Positions 12,031 to 23,560 of a stretch of 64,000 nucleotides of DNA are shown here, in pieces (position 1 is the first letter of the stretch; each line of letters opens with the position of its first letter). The stretch is from CAVORB01 sp963698495 (lineage in GTDB: Bacteria; Pseudomonadota; Gammaproteobacteria; Chromatiales; Chromatiaceae), in contig CAVORB010000014.1 in assembly GCA_963698495.1 (NCBI GenBank), positions 1 through 64,000 on the forward strand, given 5' to 3'. The position numbers and the translations under genes were made by a program. The notes below the pieces were generated by a model, which was not told the DNA's origin, ran no database searches, and saw only the letters and a program-made list of their open reading frames with translations.

Positions 12031-12657
12031 ATGGCCTACAACGACCAAGACCGCCTCATCGCCCTCTCCGGCATCTATCAGGCCGCGTTGTGCGTGCGCC
12101 AGATCGCCCGCAAGGGGACGGTGGACACGGATACCATGACGCCCTGCGTCCACAGCCTGTTCCAGACCGACGCGGAGAGCACCGAGGCCATCTTCGGCGA
12201 CCCCGGCGTCCTGTCGCCAGGCGTGCGCCAGCTGATCGGGCAGCTCACCGGAAAGCAGCCCCGCGACCTGGAGCTGACACGCTACGTCGTCACCCTGCTC
12301 AAGCTCGAACGGGTGCTCGCCGGACGCAAGGTCCTGGTGGCGAAGATCGCCGACGGGATCGAGGAGGCGCGCGCCAAGCTCGAGCACTTCTCGATGCTCC
12401 ACCCCAACCTGCTGGCCCACCTCGCGGAGATCTACAGCGGCACCGTCAGCAATCTGCAGCCGCGCATCATGGTCCGGGGCGAGCCCAGCTACCTGCAGAA
12501 CCCCGACAACCAGAACCGGATCCGGACCATGCTGCTGGCGGGCATCCGCGCCGCCTGGCTGTGGCGGCAGGTGGGAGGCAGCCGCTGGACCATCCTGCTG
12601 GGACGCAGACGCCTGCTGGACAGCGCCGAGGCGTACCTGCGCAGATCCAGCCACTGA
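12031..12657 (+). CDS. hflD: High frequency lysogenization protein HflD homolog
   Basis: A 208-residue helical protein starting MAYNDQDRLIALSGIYQAA, with QPRIMVRGEPSYLQNP near the C-terminus, both characteristic of HflD. The E. coli protein is peripheral to the inner membrane and binds lambda CII; its native role is unclear. It lies between mnmA and acnA/purB, close to the conserved mnmA-hflD-purB order, with acnA inserted before purB. Confidence 0.93.
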   Translation: MAYNDQDRLIALSGIYQAALCVRQIARKGTVDTDTMTPCVHSLFQTDAESTEAIFGDPGVLSPGVRQLIGQLTGKQPRDLELTRYVVTLLKLERVLAGRKVLVAKIADGIEEARAKLEHFSMLHPNLLAHLAEIYSGTVSNLQPRIMVRGEPSYLQNPDNQNRIRTMLLAGIRAAWLWRQVGGSRWTILLGRRRLLDSAEAYLRRSSH

Positions 12658-12800
12658 GGGCCGCACCGACCCGCGCGCAAATCCGACTATGCGCGGCGGA
12701 AATCCCCCGCATGGTCCAAACTTCCGTGCGTAAGCGTCCCAGTCGTCTATTTTTCGTTAGAATCCTCGTTTCGTTTCCAGCGCACAGGCGGAATCCACAC

Positions 12801-15460
<2,660 letters not shown>

Positions 15461-15505
15461 GGCTGGAACGAACCGCCACGAATCCGAACGGAGGGAAGTA
15501 ACGAC

Positions 15506-16873
15506 ATGGATCTTTCGACCCTGACGGCCGTGTCGCCCGTGGACGGGCGCTACGGATCCAAGACCGAGGATCTGCGGCCGATCTTCAGCGAGCTCGGTCT
15601 GATTCGGCACCGCGTTCTGGTGGAGGTGCGCTGGCTGCAGGCACTGGCGGACGATCCCGGGATTCCGGAGGTGCCGCCCCTGTCCGGCCACGCCCGCAAC
15701 ATCCTGGACGGGATCGCGGAGAATTTCTCGGAGGAGGATGCGCACCGGGTCAAGAACATCGAGCGCACCACCAATCACGACGTCAAGGCGGTCGAGTACT
15801 TCATCAAGGAGCGCATCGCCGGCAACGCCGAGCTCGAGGCGGTCAGCGAGTTCATCCACTTCGCCTGCACCTCCGAGGACATCAACAATCTCTCCCACGC
15901 CCTGATGCTGCGCGAGGGCCGAGGCCAGGTGCTGATCCCGCAGATGGACGAGGTCATCGCCGCCGTTCGTGCGCTCGCGCACGATCTCGCCGATCTGCCC
16001 ATGCTCTCGCGCACCCACGGCCAGCCGGCCTCGCCGACCACCCTGGGCAAGGAGATGGCCAACGTCGTTCATCGGCTCGTCCGCCAGCGCGATCAGGTGG
16101 CCGGGGTAGCGCTCCTGGGCAAGATCAACGGCGCCGTGGGCAACTACAACGCGCACCTCGCGGCCTATCCGGATCTGGACTGGCCGTCCTTCGCGCGGCG
16201 CTTCGTGGAGTCTTTCGGTCTCGACTGGAACCCCTACACCACCCAGATCGAGCCCCACGACTACATGGCGGAGCTGTTCGATGCCCTCGCCCGCTTCAAC
16301 ACCGTCCTGATCGACTTCTGCCGCGACGTCTGGGGCTACATTTCATTGGGCTATTTCCGCCAGAAGACGGTGGCCGGCGAGATCGGCTCTTCGACCATGC
16401 CTCACAAGGTCAATCCCATCGATTTCGAGAACGCCGAGGGAAATCTCGGGATCGCCAATGCCCTGCTCGGACATCTGGCCCAGAAGCTGCCCGTCTCACG
16501 CTGGCAGCGCGACCTGACCGACTCCACGGTGCTGCGCAATCTGGGCGTCGGGTTTGCCCACACCAGCATTGCGCTCCAGTCCGCCCTGAAAGGGATCTCC
16601 AAGCTCGAGGCGGAGCCTGAGCGGTTGGCCGCGGACCTCGACGGAAACTGGGAGGTGCTGGCTGAGCCCATCCAGACGGTGATGCGGCGCTACGGGATCG
16701 AGCGGCCCTACGAGCGGCTCAAGGAGCTGACGCGCGGCCACCGTATCGGGCGCGAGGAGATGATTCGCTTCGTCGAGTCGCTGGAGATCCCGGCAGAGGC
16801 GAAAACACGATTGAAGGCGCTGACGCCCTCGACCTACGTCGGAAACGCCGACAAGCAGGCGAAAGCGGTCTGA
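15506..16873 (+). CDS. purB: Adenylosuccinate lyase
   Basis: A 455-residue fumarase-superfamily enzyme acting twice in purine synthesis (SAICAR to AICAR, adenylosuccinate to AMP). The signature loop is GSSTMPHKVNP, and TSEDINNLSHALML and SRTHGQPASPTTLGKE are typical of the long proteobacterial PurB. The start at 15506 has GGAGGGAAG upstream. It ends 46 bp before a bidirectional terminator shared with the convergent OmpA-domain gene. Confidence 0.97.
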   Translation: MDLSTLTAVSPVDGRYGSKTEDLRPIFSELGLIRHRVLVEVRWLQALADDPGIPEVPPLSGHARNILDGIAENFSEEDAHRVKNIERTTNHDVKAVEYFIKERIAGNAELEAVSEFIHFACTSEDINNLSHALMLREGRGQVLIPQMDEVIAAVRALAHDLADLPMLSRTHGQPASPTTLGKEMANVVHRLVRQRDQVAGVALLGKINGAVGNYNAHLAAYPDLDWPSFARRFVESFGLDWNPYTTQIEPHDYMAELFDALARFNTVLIDFCRDVWGYISLGYFRQKTVAGEIGSSTMPHKVNPIDFENAEGNLGIANALLGHLAQKLPVSRWQRDLTDSTVLRNLGVGFAHTSIALQSALKGISKLEAEPERLAADLDGNWEVLAEPIQTVMRRYGIERPYERLKELTRGHRIGREEMIRFVESLEIPAEAKTRLKALTPSTYVGNADKQAKAV

Positions 16874-16919
16874 GCCTGAGGGTTCGGGCGGCGCCCGAGC
16901 GGCGACGAACGCCATATGC

Positions 16920-16955
16920 AAAAAAACCGGCCGCGCACTGCGCGACCGGTTCTTT
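16920..16955. terminator. Bidirectional intrinsic terminator between purB and the OmpA-domain gene
   Basis: A 13-bp stem with one mismatch (AACCGGCCGCGCA with TGCGCGACCGGTT) has seven A on its left and a CTTT tract on its right. It can therefore stop transcripts from purB on the plus strand and, with a better U-tract, from the OmpA-domain gene on the minus strand. Confidence 0.8.
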
Positions 16956-17001
16956 CCGAAGAATCGGAAAGCGGGCTCAGAGCCCGCTAACTCGTCCTAG
17001 G

Positions 17002-17592
17002 TCACCCGCCCGTCGTCTTGGTCAGCACCACGCGGCGCTGCTCGACGGAGAAGGGATCGACGTCCGGAAGCAGGTCACGCTTGCCACGGCTCTCGGCGGG
17101 GCCCATGTTCTCGGCCGGATAGCCCTGGGCGATAATGTAGTTGCGCACGGCATCGGCGCGACGCTGACCGAGGGCCATGTTGTACTCATCGGAGCCCTTG
17201 GCGTCGGTGTGGCCGACGACGGTGACGTATTCCTGCTCAGGCGTGGCCTGGACCTTCTGGATGTAGTCGTCGATCTCGGCGACCACCTCACGGTTGACGA
17301 CGTTCTCAGGCACCATGTACTTGTCGAACTCGAAGTTGATCTTCACGGTGACCTCGGGGGGCACCTCGGCAACGCAGGGAGGCAGGTTGGTGGGGCCATC
17401 CGGGTACGAGCTCTGCCAGCACTCGCCATAGCTGGTGGTCCAGAGCTGGCCATCAGGAACGGTGGGATCGCCGGAGGCGTACCAGTAGCTCTCTTCTTCG
17501 AGGGCGTGAGCCGAGGAGGCCATCATGGCGATGGTCAGCGCGATTGGGGCCGCACGCCCCAAGGCGCGAAGAGTCTTCATTGCTTTAGACAT
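17002..17592 (-). CDS. Periplasmic OmpA-domain protein
   Basis: A 196-residue protein. The ATG at 17592 follows GAGAGGAAA and gives a signal peptide ending ASSAHA, then a short unique region with two cysteines and a C-terminal OmpA domain (about 95-193; VTVVGHTDAKGSDEYN, LGQRRADAVRNYI, EQRRVVL). The domain binds peptidoglycan non-covalently. There is no beta-barrel and no lipobox, so it is soluble in the periplasm or barrel-associated. A good promoter lies about 200 bp upstream, implying a long leader. Confidence 0.85.
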   Translation of the reverse strand: MSKAMKTLRALGRAAPIALTIAMMASSAHALEEESYWYASGDPTVPDGQLWTTSYGECWQSSYPDGPTNLPPCVAEVPPEVTVKINFEFDKYMVPENVVNREVVAEIDDYIQKVQATPEQEYVTVVGHTDAKGSDEYNMALGQRRADAVRNYIIAQGYPAENMGPAESRGKRDLLPDVDPFSVEQRRVVLTKTTGG

Positions 17593-17967
17593 TGCTATCG
17601 TTTCCTCTCTATCAGGTTGGAAGGACTTGGTTAAAAATCGGCGTTTCGGCACCGGCCAGAACAAGCTGTAGACGAAAAACAACAACGACATTCATCGCCT
17701 CATTTATCCGGTTAACGCGTGCCCGAACAGTCGCCCTCCGAAGCACCAGGTTGAAGCCGTGTTGTGACGAATCGTCCGTCGACGATTATTGTAGCGTAAA
17801 ATTCAGACAAAAGTGCAACCTTTTTTGCCTTTCATACAATTCTGCAACGAACCTAAGCCCCGATATGCACAACCAATTGATCTCAAAAGCTTCGTTCCGA
17901 ACGGTAAAACCGTGATCGGTTTGATACTGTATTCTTTTAGCCACATTCTTCGATCCTTCTGACCTTC
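17593..17967. other. AT-rich intergenic region with the OmpA-domain gene promoter
   Basis: This 375-bp region is much richer in A+T than its surroundings and contains no convincing gene. It holds the leader and promoter of the OmpA-domain gene (minus) and the promoter region of the exporter gene (plus). The long leader could be a site for small-RNA or protein control, but no specific structure was resolved. Confidence 0.4.
17788..17818 (-). promoter_or_regulatory. Sigma-70-type promoter for the OmpA-domain gene
   Basis: On the minus strand a -35 TTGCAC and a -10 TACAAT are separated by 19 bp in AT-rich DNA. The hexamers are good, although the spacer is longer than ideal. The predicted start leaves a leader of about 190 nt before the ATG at 17592. 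Confidence 0.45.
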
Positions 17968-18867
17968 GTGGACAGCCGGCAGGATCTCTGGCTCGGCGCG
18001 GCCTTCATCGTCGCAGGCGAGCTCATGTTCGCATCCATGGGCGTGGCCATACGCCTGGTCGCCGAGGCGCTGCCCAACGAGTCGATCGTCTTCTTCCGCA
18101 ACCTGTTCGGGCTGTGCCTGTTGGCCCCCTGGCTGCTGCGTCCCGGTCTGCCTGGCCTGCGCACCGCGGTTCCCCATCTGCATCTCCTGCGAGGCATCGC
18201 CGGGGTCAGCGCGATGTACTGCTTCTTCTACGCCATCGCCCACATGCCGTTGGCGGACGCCATGCTGCTCAAGCTCACCTCACCCCTGTTCATGCCTCTG
18301 GTGGCTTTGATATGGCTCCATGAGGAGGTTAATCCCAGGGTCTGGCTGGCCATCGCGATCGGATTCTGCGGTGTGCTGCTGATCTTGCGCCCGAGCCTGC
18401 AGGGTATCTCACCGGTCGCCCTGATCGCGCTGCTCGGCGGACTGTTCGCGGCGGTCGCCAAAGTGACGGTGCGCCGATTGTCGCGCACCGAGCCGCCCCT
18501 GCGCATCGTTTTTTACTTCGCGCTCACCGCCGGCCTGATCTCGGCCATCCCGCTGACCTGGGCCTGGACGACCCCTTCCCCCGAGGCCGTGGGCTGGCTC
18601 CTCGCGGTCGCCCTGTTTGCCACGCTCGGGCAAGTCTGCCTCACGCGGGGCCTGTCCCTCGCCCCGGCGGCCCGGATGGGCACCTTTGGTTATTTCTCGG
18701 TCATCTTCGGCGCGGCCTACGGCTGGTTGCTCTGGGACGAGGTCCTCGCGTGGTGGACCGTCGCCGGATCTCTGCTGATCCTGGTCGCCGGGGTTCTCGT
18801 CGGCTCCCGCGGGAGCCGGCCATGGCGCGCCGACAGCCAGCCGGTCGCCCGTGCCCAGGAAACCTGA
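17968..18867 (+). CDS. EamA/DMT-family permease
   Basis: A 299-residue inner-membrane protein with about ten helices in two EamA halves, typical of the drug/metabolite transporter superfamily. FFRNLFGLCLLAPWL and ADAMLLKLTSPLFMPLVALIWLHEEV in the first half, and LFATLGQVCLTRGLSLAPAARMGTFGY in the second, are characteristic. The start is GTG at 17968. The substrate is not predictable; relatives export amino acids or other metabolites. Confidence 0.83.
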   Translation: MDSRQDLWLGAAFIVAGELMFASMGVAIRLVAEALPNESIVFFRNLFGLCLLAPWLLRPGLPGLRTAVPHLHLLRGIAGVSAMYCFFYAIAHMPLADAMLLKLTSPLFMPLVALIWLHEEVNPRVWLAIAIGFCGVLLILRPSLQGISPVALIALLGGLFAAVAKVTVRRLSRTEPPLRIVFYFALTAGLISAIPLTWAWTTPSPEAVGWLLAVALFATLGQVCLTRGLSLAPAARMGTFGYFSVIFGAAYGWLLWDEVLAWWTVAGSLLILVAGVLVGSRGSRPWRADSQPVARAQET

Positions 18868-18990
18868 CGGAAATCATCGGGGCACCCCAGCGCCTGTTCC
18901 AGGAGTGGTTCGGGCGGTTCGCCACCGAGTCGAAAGAGCATCTGCAGGTCTTTCCGAGAGAGCATCGCCCCCTGCGCTGCGGGCTGTACA

Positions 18991-19467
18991 ATGACGGCCA
19001 CTATGAGCTCGATGCCTGATCCGTCCGACTACCGCATCCGGCGTGCGGACTGGCGCCGTGATCGCGACGCCCTCAGGCGCGTACGCCTGGATGTATTCGT
19101 GAATGAGCAGGGAGTCCCGGAGTCGTTGGAATGGAATGACCAGGACGCTGCCTCCGTCCACCTGCTGGCGCTGGACGGCGCCGGTCGCCCTATCGGCACG
19201 GCCCGCCTGCTGCCGACCGGCCAGATCGGGCGCATGGCGGTCCTCCCGGAATGGCGCGGACGGGGCGTGGGCGGGGCACTGCTGCGTGAGATTCTGGCCA
19301 TCGCGGCCGACTGCGGTTACCCGGACATCTTCCTCAATGCCCAGACGTCCGCCCTTCCCTTCTATCTGCGCGCCGGATTCCTACCTGTCGGAGAAGCCTT
19401 TGACGAGGCGGGCATCCCCCACCTTAGAATGACGCTCGCTGGTACCTCCCATGCAACTGCAAAATGA
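18991..19467 (+). CDS. GNAT N-acetyltransferase
   Basis: A 158-residue GNAT protein with acetyl-CoA binding loop PEWRGRGVGGALLREIL and the C-terminal LPFYLRAGFLPVGEAFDEAGIPH. RLDVFVNEQGVPESLEWNDQDA is characteristic of the YjcF/ElaA-like group. Three in-frame ATGs (18991, 19003, 19012) make the exact start uncertain. The 3' end overlaps the next gene by 17 bp, so the two are coupled and may act as one unit. Confidence 0.82.
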   Translation: MTATMSSMPDPSDYRIRRADWRRDRDALRRVRLDVFVNEQGVPESLEWNDQDAASVHLLALDGAGRPIGTARLLPTGQIGRMAVLPEWRGRGVGGALLREILAIAADCGYPDIFLNAQTSALPFYLRAGFLPVGEAFDEAGIPHLRMTLAGTSHATAK

Positions 19468-19975
19468 GCTTCAGCGCCACCGCCTCGGGCTAAGCGCCGG
19501 TGTCCTCCCGCTCCCGGATCAGGCCGCTCTCCGGAGCGCGAGCGCGCACATGGCCGGTCAGGCCACGCGTGAGCTGGCGATCTTCAGTCGCGACCTCGAC
19601 GCCCCCTTGTACGATTCCCAGGACTTCCTGGAGCCGTTGCGTCAGCTCGCATTGCAAGGCGGCCCGCGCGTTCGGGTGCGTGTTCTGCTGTTCGATCCCG
19701 AGCCGGCCGTCCAGGGTGGCCATCGGCTGGTGGAGCTCGCCCGCCAGCACACCTCGCACATCCAGATGCGGGGCGTTCCGCCCGAGTTCTCCCGCCACAC
19801 CGAGGCCTACCTGCTGGCAGACGACAGCGGCTACATCCTGCGCCGGCAGGCCGACGTGCTCGAGGGCAGCGCCGACTACAACGCACCGGCGATGGTACGC
19901 CGGCTGCGCGAGCAGTTCGATCACATCTGGGAGCGGGGCGAGGCCCTCCCGGAGCTGCGCCGCCTGCATCTCTGA
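19451..19975 (+). CDS. DUF7931-type protein coupled to the GNAT
   Basis: A 174-residue soluble protein beginning within the preceding GNAT gene. It looks like the domain often found next to or fused to GNATs in gammaproteobacteria (ELAIFSRDLDAPLYD, then VRVLLFDPEPAVQGGHRLVELARQHTSHIQMR). The pattern vaguely resembles a phospholipase-D-like or sirtuin-interacting fold, but no HKD motif is present. I infer a partner of the acetyltransferase; the function is unknown. Confidence 0.65.
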   Translation: MQLQNELQRHRLGLSAGVLPLPDQAALRSASAHMAGQATRELAIFSRDLDAPLYDSQDFLEPLRQLALQGGPRVRVRVLLFDPEPAVQGGHRLVELARQHTSHIQMRGVPPEFSRHTEAYLLADDSGYILRRQADVLEGSADYNAPAMVRRLREQFDHIWERGEALPELRRLHL

Positions 19976-19999
19976 GCGCCAACGTCACCGGGGGACAAC

Positions 20000-20839
20000 A
20001 TGAGGTCGAATATCTCACGAGCGGTCATCGTCGCCGTTTCGCTCTGGTCCCTTCTCCAGTCCATTGCGTGGGCGGACTATCCGCTGGAGATCGTCAACCT
20101 CTCGAGCCGACCCGCGGAGGACCTGCTCCCGCTGCTGTTGCCAATCGCGGGGCCCGGCGGCACGGTCACCGGCACCGGGAACACGCTTTTCATCCGCGCC
20201 TCGCCGCGGACCTTGGAAGAGATCCGGCGGGCACTGCAGCATCTGGACCGCGCTCCCCGCAACCTGTTGATCCAGGTACGCCAGAACGCCGAGTCGGACC
20301 GCTCCGGGTCTGGTGTCGGCGTGGCGGTGGACGAGGTGGCGGGAGACCGGGTGCGCATTCGCACGGGCCCGCCGCTGCCAGGCGGCGGCACCCGCGTCGA
20401 GGCCTTCAGCCGCAATCGCCGGGGAGAGCAGGAGGTATCCCAGGAGGTACGGGTGCTCGAAGGCCATCGCGCCTTCATCGCCGTCGGGAGCGACTACCCC
20501 GTGGGTTACCAGGAGCGCCACAGCGGTCCCGGCGGGACCTTCAGCCGCAGCGGGGTGACCTATGAGCGGCGCGAGTCCGGTTTCTACGTGCTGCCTCGGG
20601 TGACTGGCGACCGGGTAACGCTGGAGATCAGCGCCTTCGCCAGCGGCTCACTGGATCGGCGCGGATCTACCCCTACCGGGGCGGTAGAGTCTCAGGTCAG
20701 CGGGAATCTAGGCGAGTGGATATCCCTGGGTGGTGCGTCGGTCGCGGAGAGCCATTCGCAGCAGGGCCTACTTCACCGCGCCGACGGGCAGCAGCGCGTC
20801 GATCGCGACATCTATCTCAGGGTGGTGGAGTTGCCCTGA
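20000..20839 (+). CDS. Secretin N-domain-like periplasmic protein
   Basis: A 279-residue protein with a signal peptide ending SIAWA. Residues 28-90 form a small alpha/beta module (IVNLSSRPAEDLLPLLLPI, NTLFIRASPRTLEEIRRAL, LDRAPRNLLIQV) like the N-domains of type II secretins. The C-terminal half, with FYVLPRVTGDRVTLEISAF, resembles the start of a secretin beta domain but is too short to form a channel. No secretion genes are nearby. The last 28 bp overlap the convergent Memo-AMMECR1 gene. Confidence 0.65.
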   Translation: MRSNISRAVIVAVSLWSLLQSIAWADYPLEIVNLSSRPAEDLLPLLLPIAGPGGTVTGTGNTLFIRASPRTLEEIRRALQHLDRAPRNLLIQVRQNAESDRSGSGVGVAVDEVAGDRVRIRTGPPLPGGGTRVEAFSRNRRGEQEVSQEVRVLEGHRAFIAVGSDYPVGYQERHSGPGGTFSRSGVTYERRESGFYVLPRVTGDRVTLEISAFASGSLDRRGSTPTGAVESQVSGNLGEWISLGGASVAESHSQQGLLHRADGQQRVDRDIYLRVVELP

Positions 20840-22410
20840 GCCGAATCGGCCTGGGATGAGCCCAGGTAGGGTGCCGCGTACTTTGTGCTGCTGAAGACCT
20901 CGAACGAGGCCCCTTCGCGCCAGTCGCCGCCCTCCAGCCCGGCCTTGCGTGCGAGCTGGGAGAGCGTCTCTTCGCGTGTCCACCCCTGCTCGCGCGCCAC
21001 TTCCGGCAGAAATACGGCCTGCCGGCCATCCTTGCGCAGTACGACGCCCTCCTCTCCCACCCGGAAGTCACCCGGGGAGGCGATGGGGCGAGGCGGCGAC
21101 AGAACGCTCACCTCTACTTCCAGGCGCTCTAGCTCCTCCGCGCCCACGGGCCGGAAGCGCATGTCGTTCGCGGCGGCGTTGACGCCGTTCTCCAGCACGG
21201 TCTGATACAGGGGCTTGCGCGGCGAGATGTAGCCGACACAACCGCGCAGGTGCCCGCCCTGCTTGAGCGTGACGAACGCCCCGCCGGGCGCCCCAAGACG
21301 CTCGGGTATTGCTCCGACCAGGGCACCGATCCGCGCGTCGCGGTCCGCGGAGGGGCCGAGCACGGCGCGCTCGACGCCGAGCACCGCCAGGCGGTGCAGC
21401 AGTTGCAGATCCTCCTCCTCGTAAGAACCTTGATCGGACGCGGGCGCTGGCGCATCGCCCCGCGACAGAGGGCTGTCACCCGTGACCAGCATCGACGCGT
21501 AGCTGACCGAGTTGCTCCAGTCCCCGGTGAGCGCGCCGCTCGTGGCATACGCCACCCGTTGCACACGCGCCTCCGCGGGGAGCATGTGGAGCAGCAACGT
21601 CAGGGGCCGATAGCCGCAAATGGTGATCCCGGTCTGCGCCTGATAGTCCAGGAGTCCCGGCCCGTCGCCCGCCAGGATGCGGGCGAAGGCCCCGTCGTCC
21701 AGCTCACGGATGCGGTCGGCAACCCCCTGATCGGGGGGGAATGGCATGTAGCCGAAACGGGGTCCGTAGTGGGTGAAGTCGCTGGAGACCACCACCAGAG
21801 TCTCGGCATCCGCCAGAGGCAGGAGCAGATCGGCCGCCTCGGCATAGTCGTCGGAGGCCATCCGGCCAACCAGCACCGGAACCAGCTTCCAGCCGGGTGC
21901 GAGCGCCCGCTGGAGCAGAGGCAGCTCGATCTCGATCGCATGCTCGCGTTGGTGCGCGGCGGGGTCGTGGACGACCAATCGTGAACCGCGCAGACCGGCG
22001 ATCGCCGCCGTATCGAGCGGCACCTCGCCCAGCGGCGTCTCGTAGGCGTCCTCGTCGGGGACGGACAGACCCGCGAATCCGCTTCGGTGCGAGGGGGCGA
22101 GAACCAGGACCCGCCGGTACTCGCGCCCACGGACCAGGACGACCGCCTGCGCCGCGGTCGCGCCGCTGTAGAAATAGCCCGCGTGGGGGAGAATCAGCGC
22201 ACGGATGGGCTCCGGTGGCGGCGCGGTGGTTGCTGCATCGAGCAGGCCGTCCACGTACTCGGACAGCTCGCCGGGGTCCTCGGGATACCAGGCACCCGCC
22301 AGGGCGCTCTCCCGCACCCGCCCGTCAGCGACGACCGACAAGGCAAGGAGACAACCCGCCCCCAGCGAGGCGAGCCTGCGCAGCGTCGGCCTTGCCTCCA
22401 TCGCTTTCAT
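20812..22410 (-). CDS. Memo-AMMECR1 fusion (AmmeMemoRadiSam proteins B and A), probably exported
   Basis: A 532-residue fusion. The Memo domain (about 32-312) keeps the metal-site-like residues His76 (HAGYF), His108 (APSHRSGF), His157 (REHAIEIELP) and Cys265 (ITICGYRP), equivalent to those of MEMO1. The AMMECR1 domain (about 333-515) has the hallmark LRGCVG at 388-393. Residues 9-28 form a basic-hydrophobic signal-like segment (RRLASLGAGC, LLALSVVADG), unusual for these normally cytoplasmic families. It is the last gene of the operon; its ATG overlaps the upstream small gene by 4 bp. The substrate is unknown. Confidence 0.88.
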   Translation of the reverse strand: MKAMEARPTLRRLASLGAGCLLALSVVADGRVRESALAGAWYPEDPGELSEYVDGLLDAATTAPPPEPIRALILPHAGYFYSGATAAQAVVLVRGREYRRVLVLAPSHRSGFAGLSVPDEDAYETPLGEVPLDTAAIAGLRGSRLVVHDPAAHQREHAIEIELPLLQRALAPGWKLVPVLVGRMASDDYAEAADLLLPLADAETLVVVSSDFTHYGPRFGYMPFPPDQGVADRIRELDDGAFARILAGDGPGLLDYQAQTGITICGYRPLTLLLHMLPAEARVQRVAYATSGALTGDWSNSVSYASMLVTGDSPLSRGDAPAPASDQGSYEEEDLQLLHRLAVLGVERAVLGPSADRDARIGALVGAIPERLGAPGGAFVTLKQGGHLRGCVGYISPRKPLYQTVLENGVNAAANDMRFRPVGAEELERLEVEVSVLSPPRPIASPGDFRVGEEGVVLRKDGRQAVFLPEVAREQGWTREETLSQLARKAGLEGGDWREGASFEVFSSTKYAAPYLGSSQADSAQGNSTTLR

Positions 22411-22583
22411 CCGGCCAGGTCGTGGGGGCGGTAGAAGTCGGCCTCCTTGAGACTGCGTTCATCGGGCAGCCGTTGTCGGTGCAGCAGCGGCAGACAGAGT
22501 CCAGCCGCGCCCATGCCGCCGATGAAACCGAGGAAGCGCCTGCGCCCGGGCCGCTTCGGGTCCCACTCAGGTTTGGATTTCAT
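22407..22583 (-). CDS. 58-residue twin-arginine-type small protein
   Basis: A short gene tied on both sides by ATGA overlaps, to the radical SAM gene upstream and the Memo-AMMECR1 gene downstream, which strongly supports it. The protein begins MKSKPEWDPK and has RRRFLGFIGGMGAAGL, a Tat-like or membrane-anchor segment (residues 14-32). It ends with KEADFYRPHDLAG. The other small protein of the operon ends its conserved part with a matching READWYHP. The function is unknown; it may be a membrane adaptor for the redox complex. Confidence 0.75.
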   Translation of the reverse strand: MKSKPEWDPKRPGRRRFLGFIGGMGAAGLCLPLLHRQRLPDERSLKEADFYRPHDLAG

Positions 22584-23560
22584 TGCCAGACTCCAGGGAT
22601 CTTCTCGTTACAGGAGGGACAGCGGCCATCCGCTGTCAGGTTGTTCTCGGTGATCAAGAAGCCGGTACGCCCGATGAGCAGGCTGCCATCGGTCGGACAA
22701 TAGGTCGAGCCGCCCTCGTGACCGGGAATGTTCCCGACGTAGACATAGTGCAGGCCCGCGTCCAAGGCCTCGCTGCGGGCCCGGTCGAGCGCCTCCCCCG
22801 GCGTCGGCGGCAGATTCCGCATCCGGTACTGGGGATGGAAGCGGCTGAAGTGCAGTGGCGTACCCTCCCCCAGCTCGTCACGGATCCACCGCACCATGCG
22901 CCGGATCAGCGCCAGATCGTCGTTCAGCGTTGGAATCAGCAGATTCGTCACCTCGATCCACACGCCCTCCTCGCGCAGGGTGACCAGGGCATCCAGCACG
23001 GGCTGGAGCGTGGCGCCGCTCACGCGCCGGTAGAAGCCGTCGTCGAAGGCCTTGAGATCGACATTGGCCGCGTCCAGGACCGCGCAGAGCTTGCGCAAAG
23101 GTTTGCGGTTGATGTAGCCGGCGGTGATGAATAGGTTTGTCAGGCCCTCCCGATGGGCCAGCTCGCTGCTGTCGTAAACGTACTCGTAGAACACGACCGG
23201 GTCCGAGTAGGTGTAGGCGATGCTCTGGCAGCCCTCGTCCTTAGCGGCCTCTACCAGCTCCCCGGGGTCGGCCCGGTAGACGGTCTCCATTTCCTCCCCG
23301 CCGCGCTGCGAGAGCTGCCAGTTCTGACAGTTGAGGCAATGCAGGTTGCACCCGGCGGTGGCGATGGAGAACACGGGGGAGCCGGGGCGGAAGTGGTAGA
23401 GGGGCTTCTTCTCCATCGGGTCGATGTGGATGGCGGAGGGACGCCCGTAGGTGGTGGCCCGCAGCTTGCCGTCCAGATTGACCCGGATCCGGCAATCGCC
23501 CGCCCCGCCCTCGGGGATGACGCAGGCGCGTGGACAGAGCTCGCAGGTGACCTCTCTCAT
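22580..23560 (-). CDS. AmmeMemoRadiSam system radical SAM enzyme
   Basis: A 326-residue radical SAM protein. The cluster motif CNLHCLNC (C71, C75, C78) binds the [4Fe-4S]/SAM centre. An N-terminal four-cysteine block (C6, C9, C13, C23) and a C-terminal CPTDG to CPSCNEKIPGVW block are the extra metal sites seen in this subfamily (similar to pyruvate formate-lyase activating enzymes). The start at 23560 overlaps the upstream small gene by 4 bp. Its reaction is unknown; it always travels with Memo and AMMECR1 proteins, as here. Confidence 0.93.
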   Translation of the reverse strand: MREVTCELCPRACVIPEGGAGDCRIRVNLDGKLRATTYGRPSAIHIDPMEKKPLYHFRPGSPVFSIATAGCNLHCLNCQNWQLSQRGGEEMETVYRADPGELVEAAKDEGCQSIAYTYSDPVVFYEYVYDSSELAHREGLTNLFITAGYINRKPLRKLCAVLDAANVDLKAFDDGFYRRVSGATLQPVLDALVTLREEGVWIEVTNLLIPTLNDDLALIRRMVRWIRDELGEGTPLHFSRFHPQYRMRNLPPTPGEALDRARSEALDAGLHYVYVGNIPGHEGGSTYCPTDGSLLIGRTGFLITENNLTADGRCPSCNEKIPGVWQ

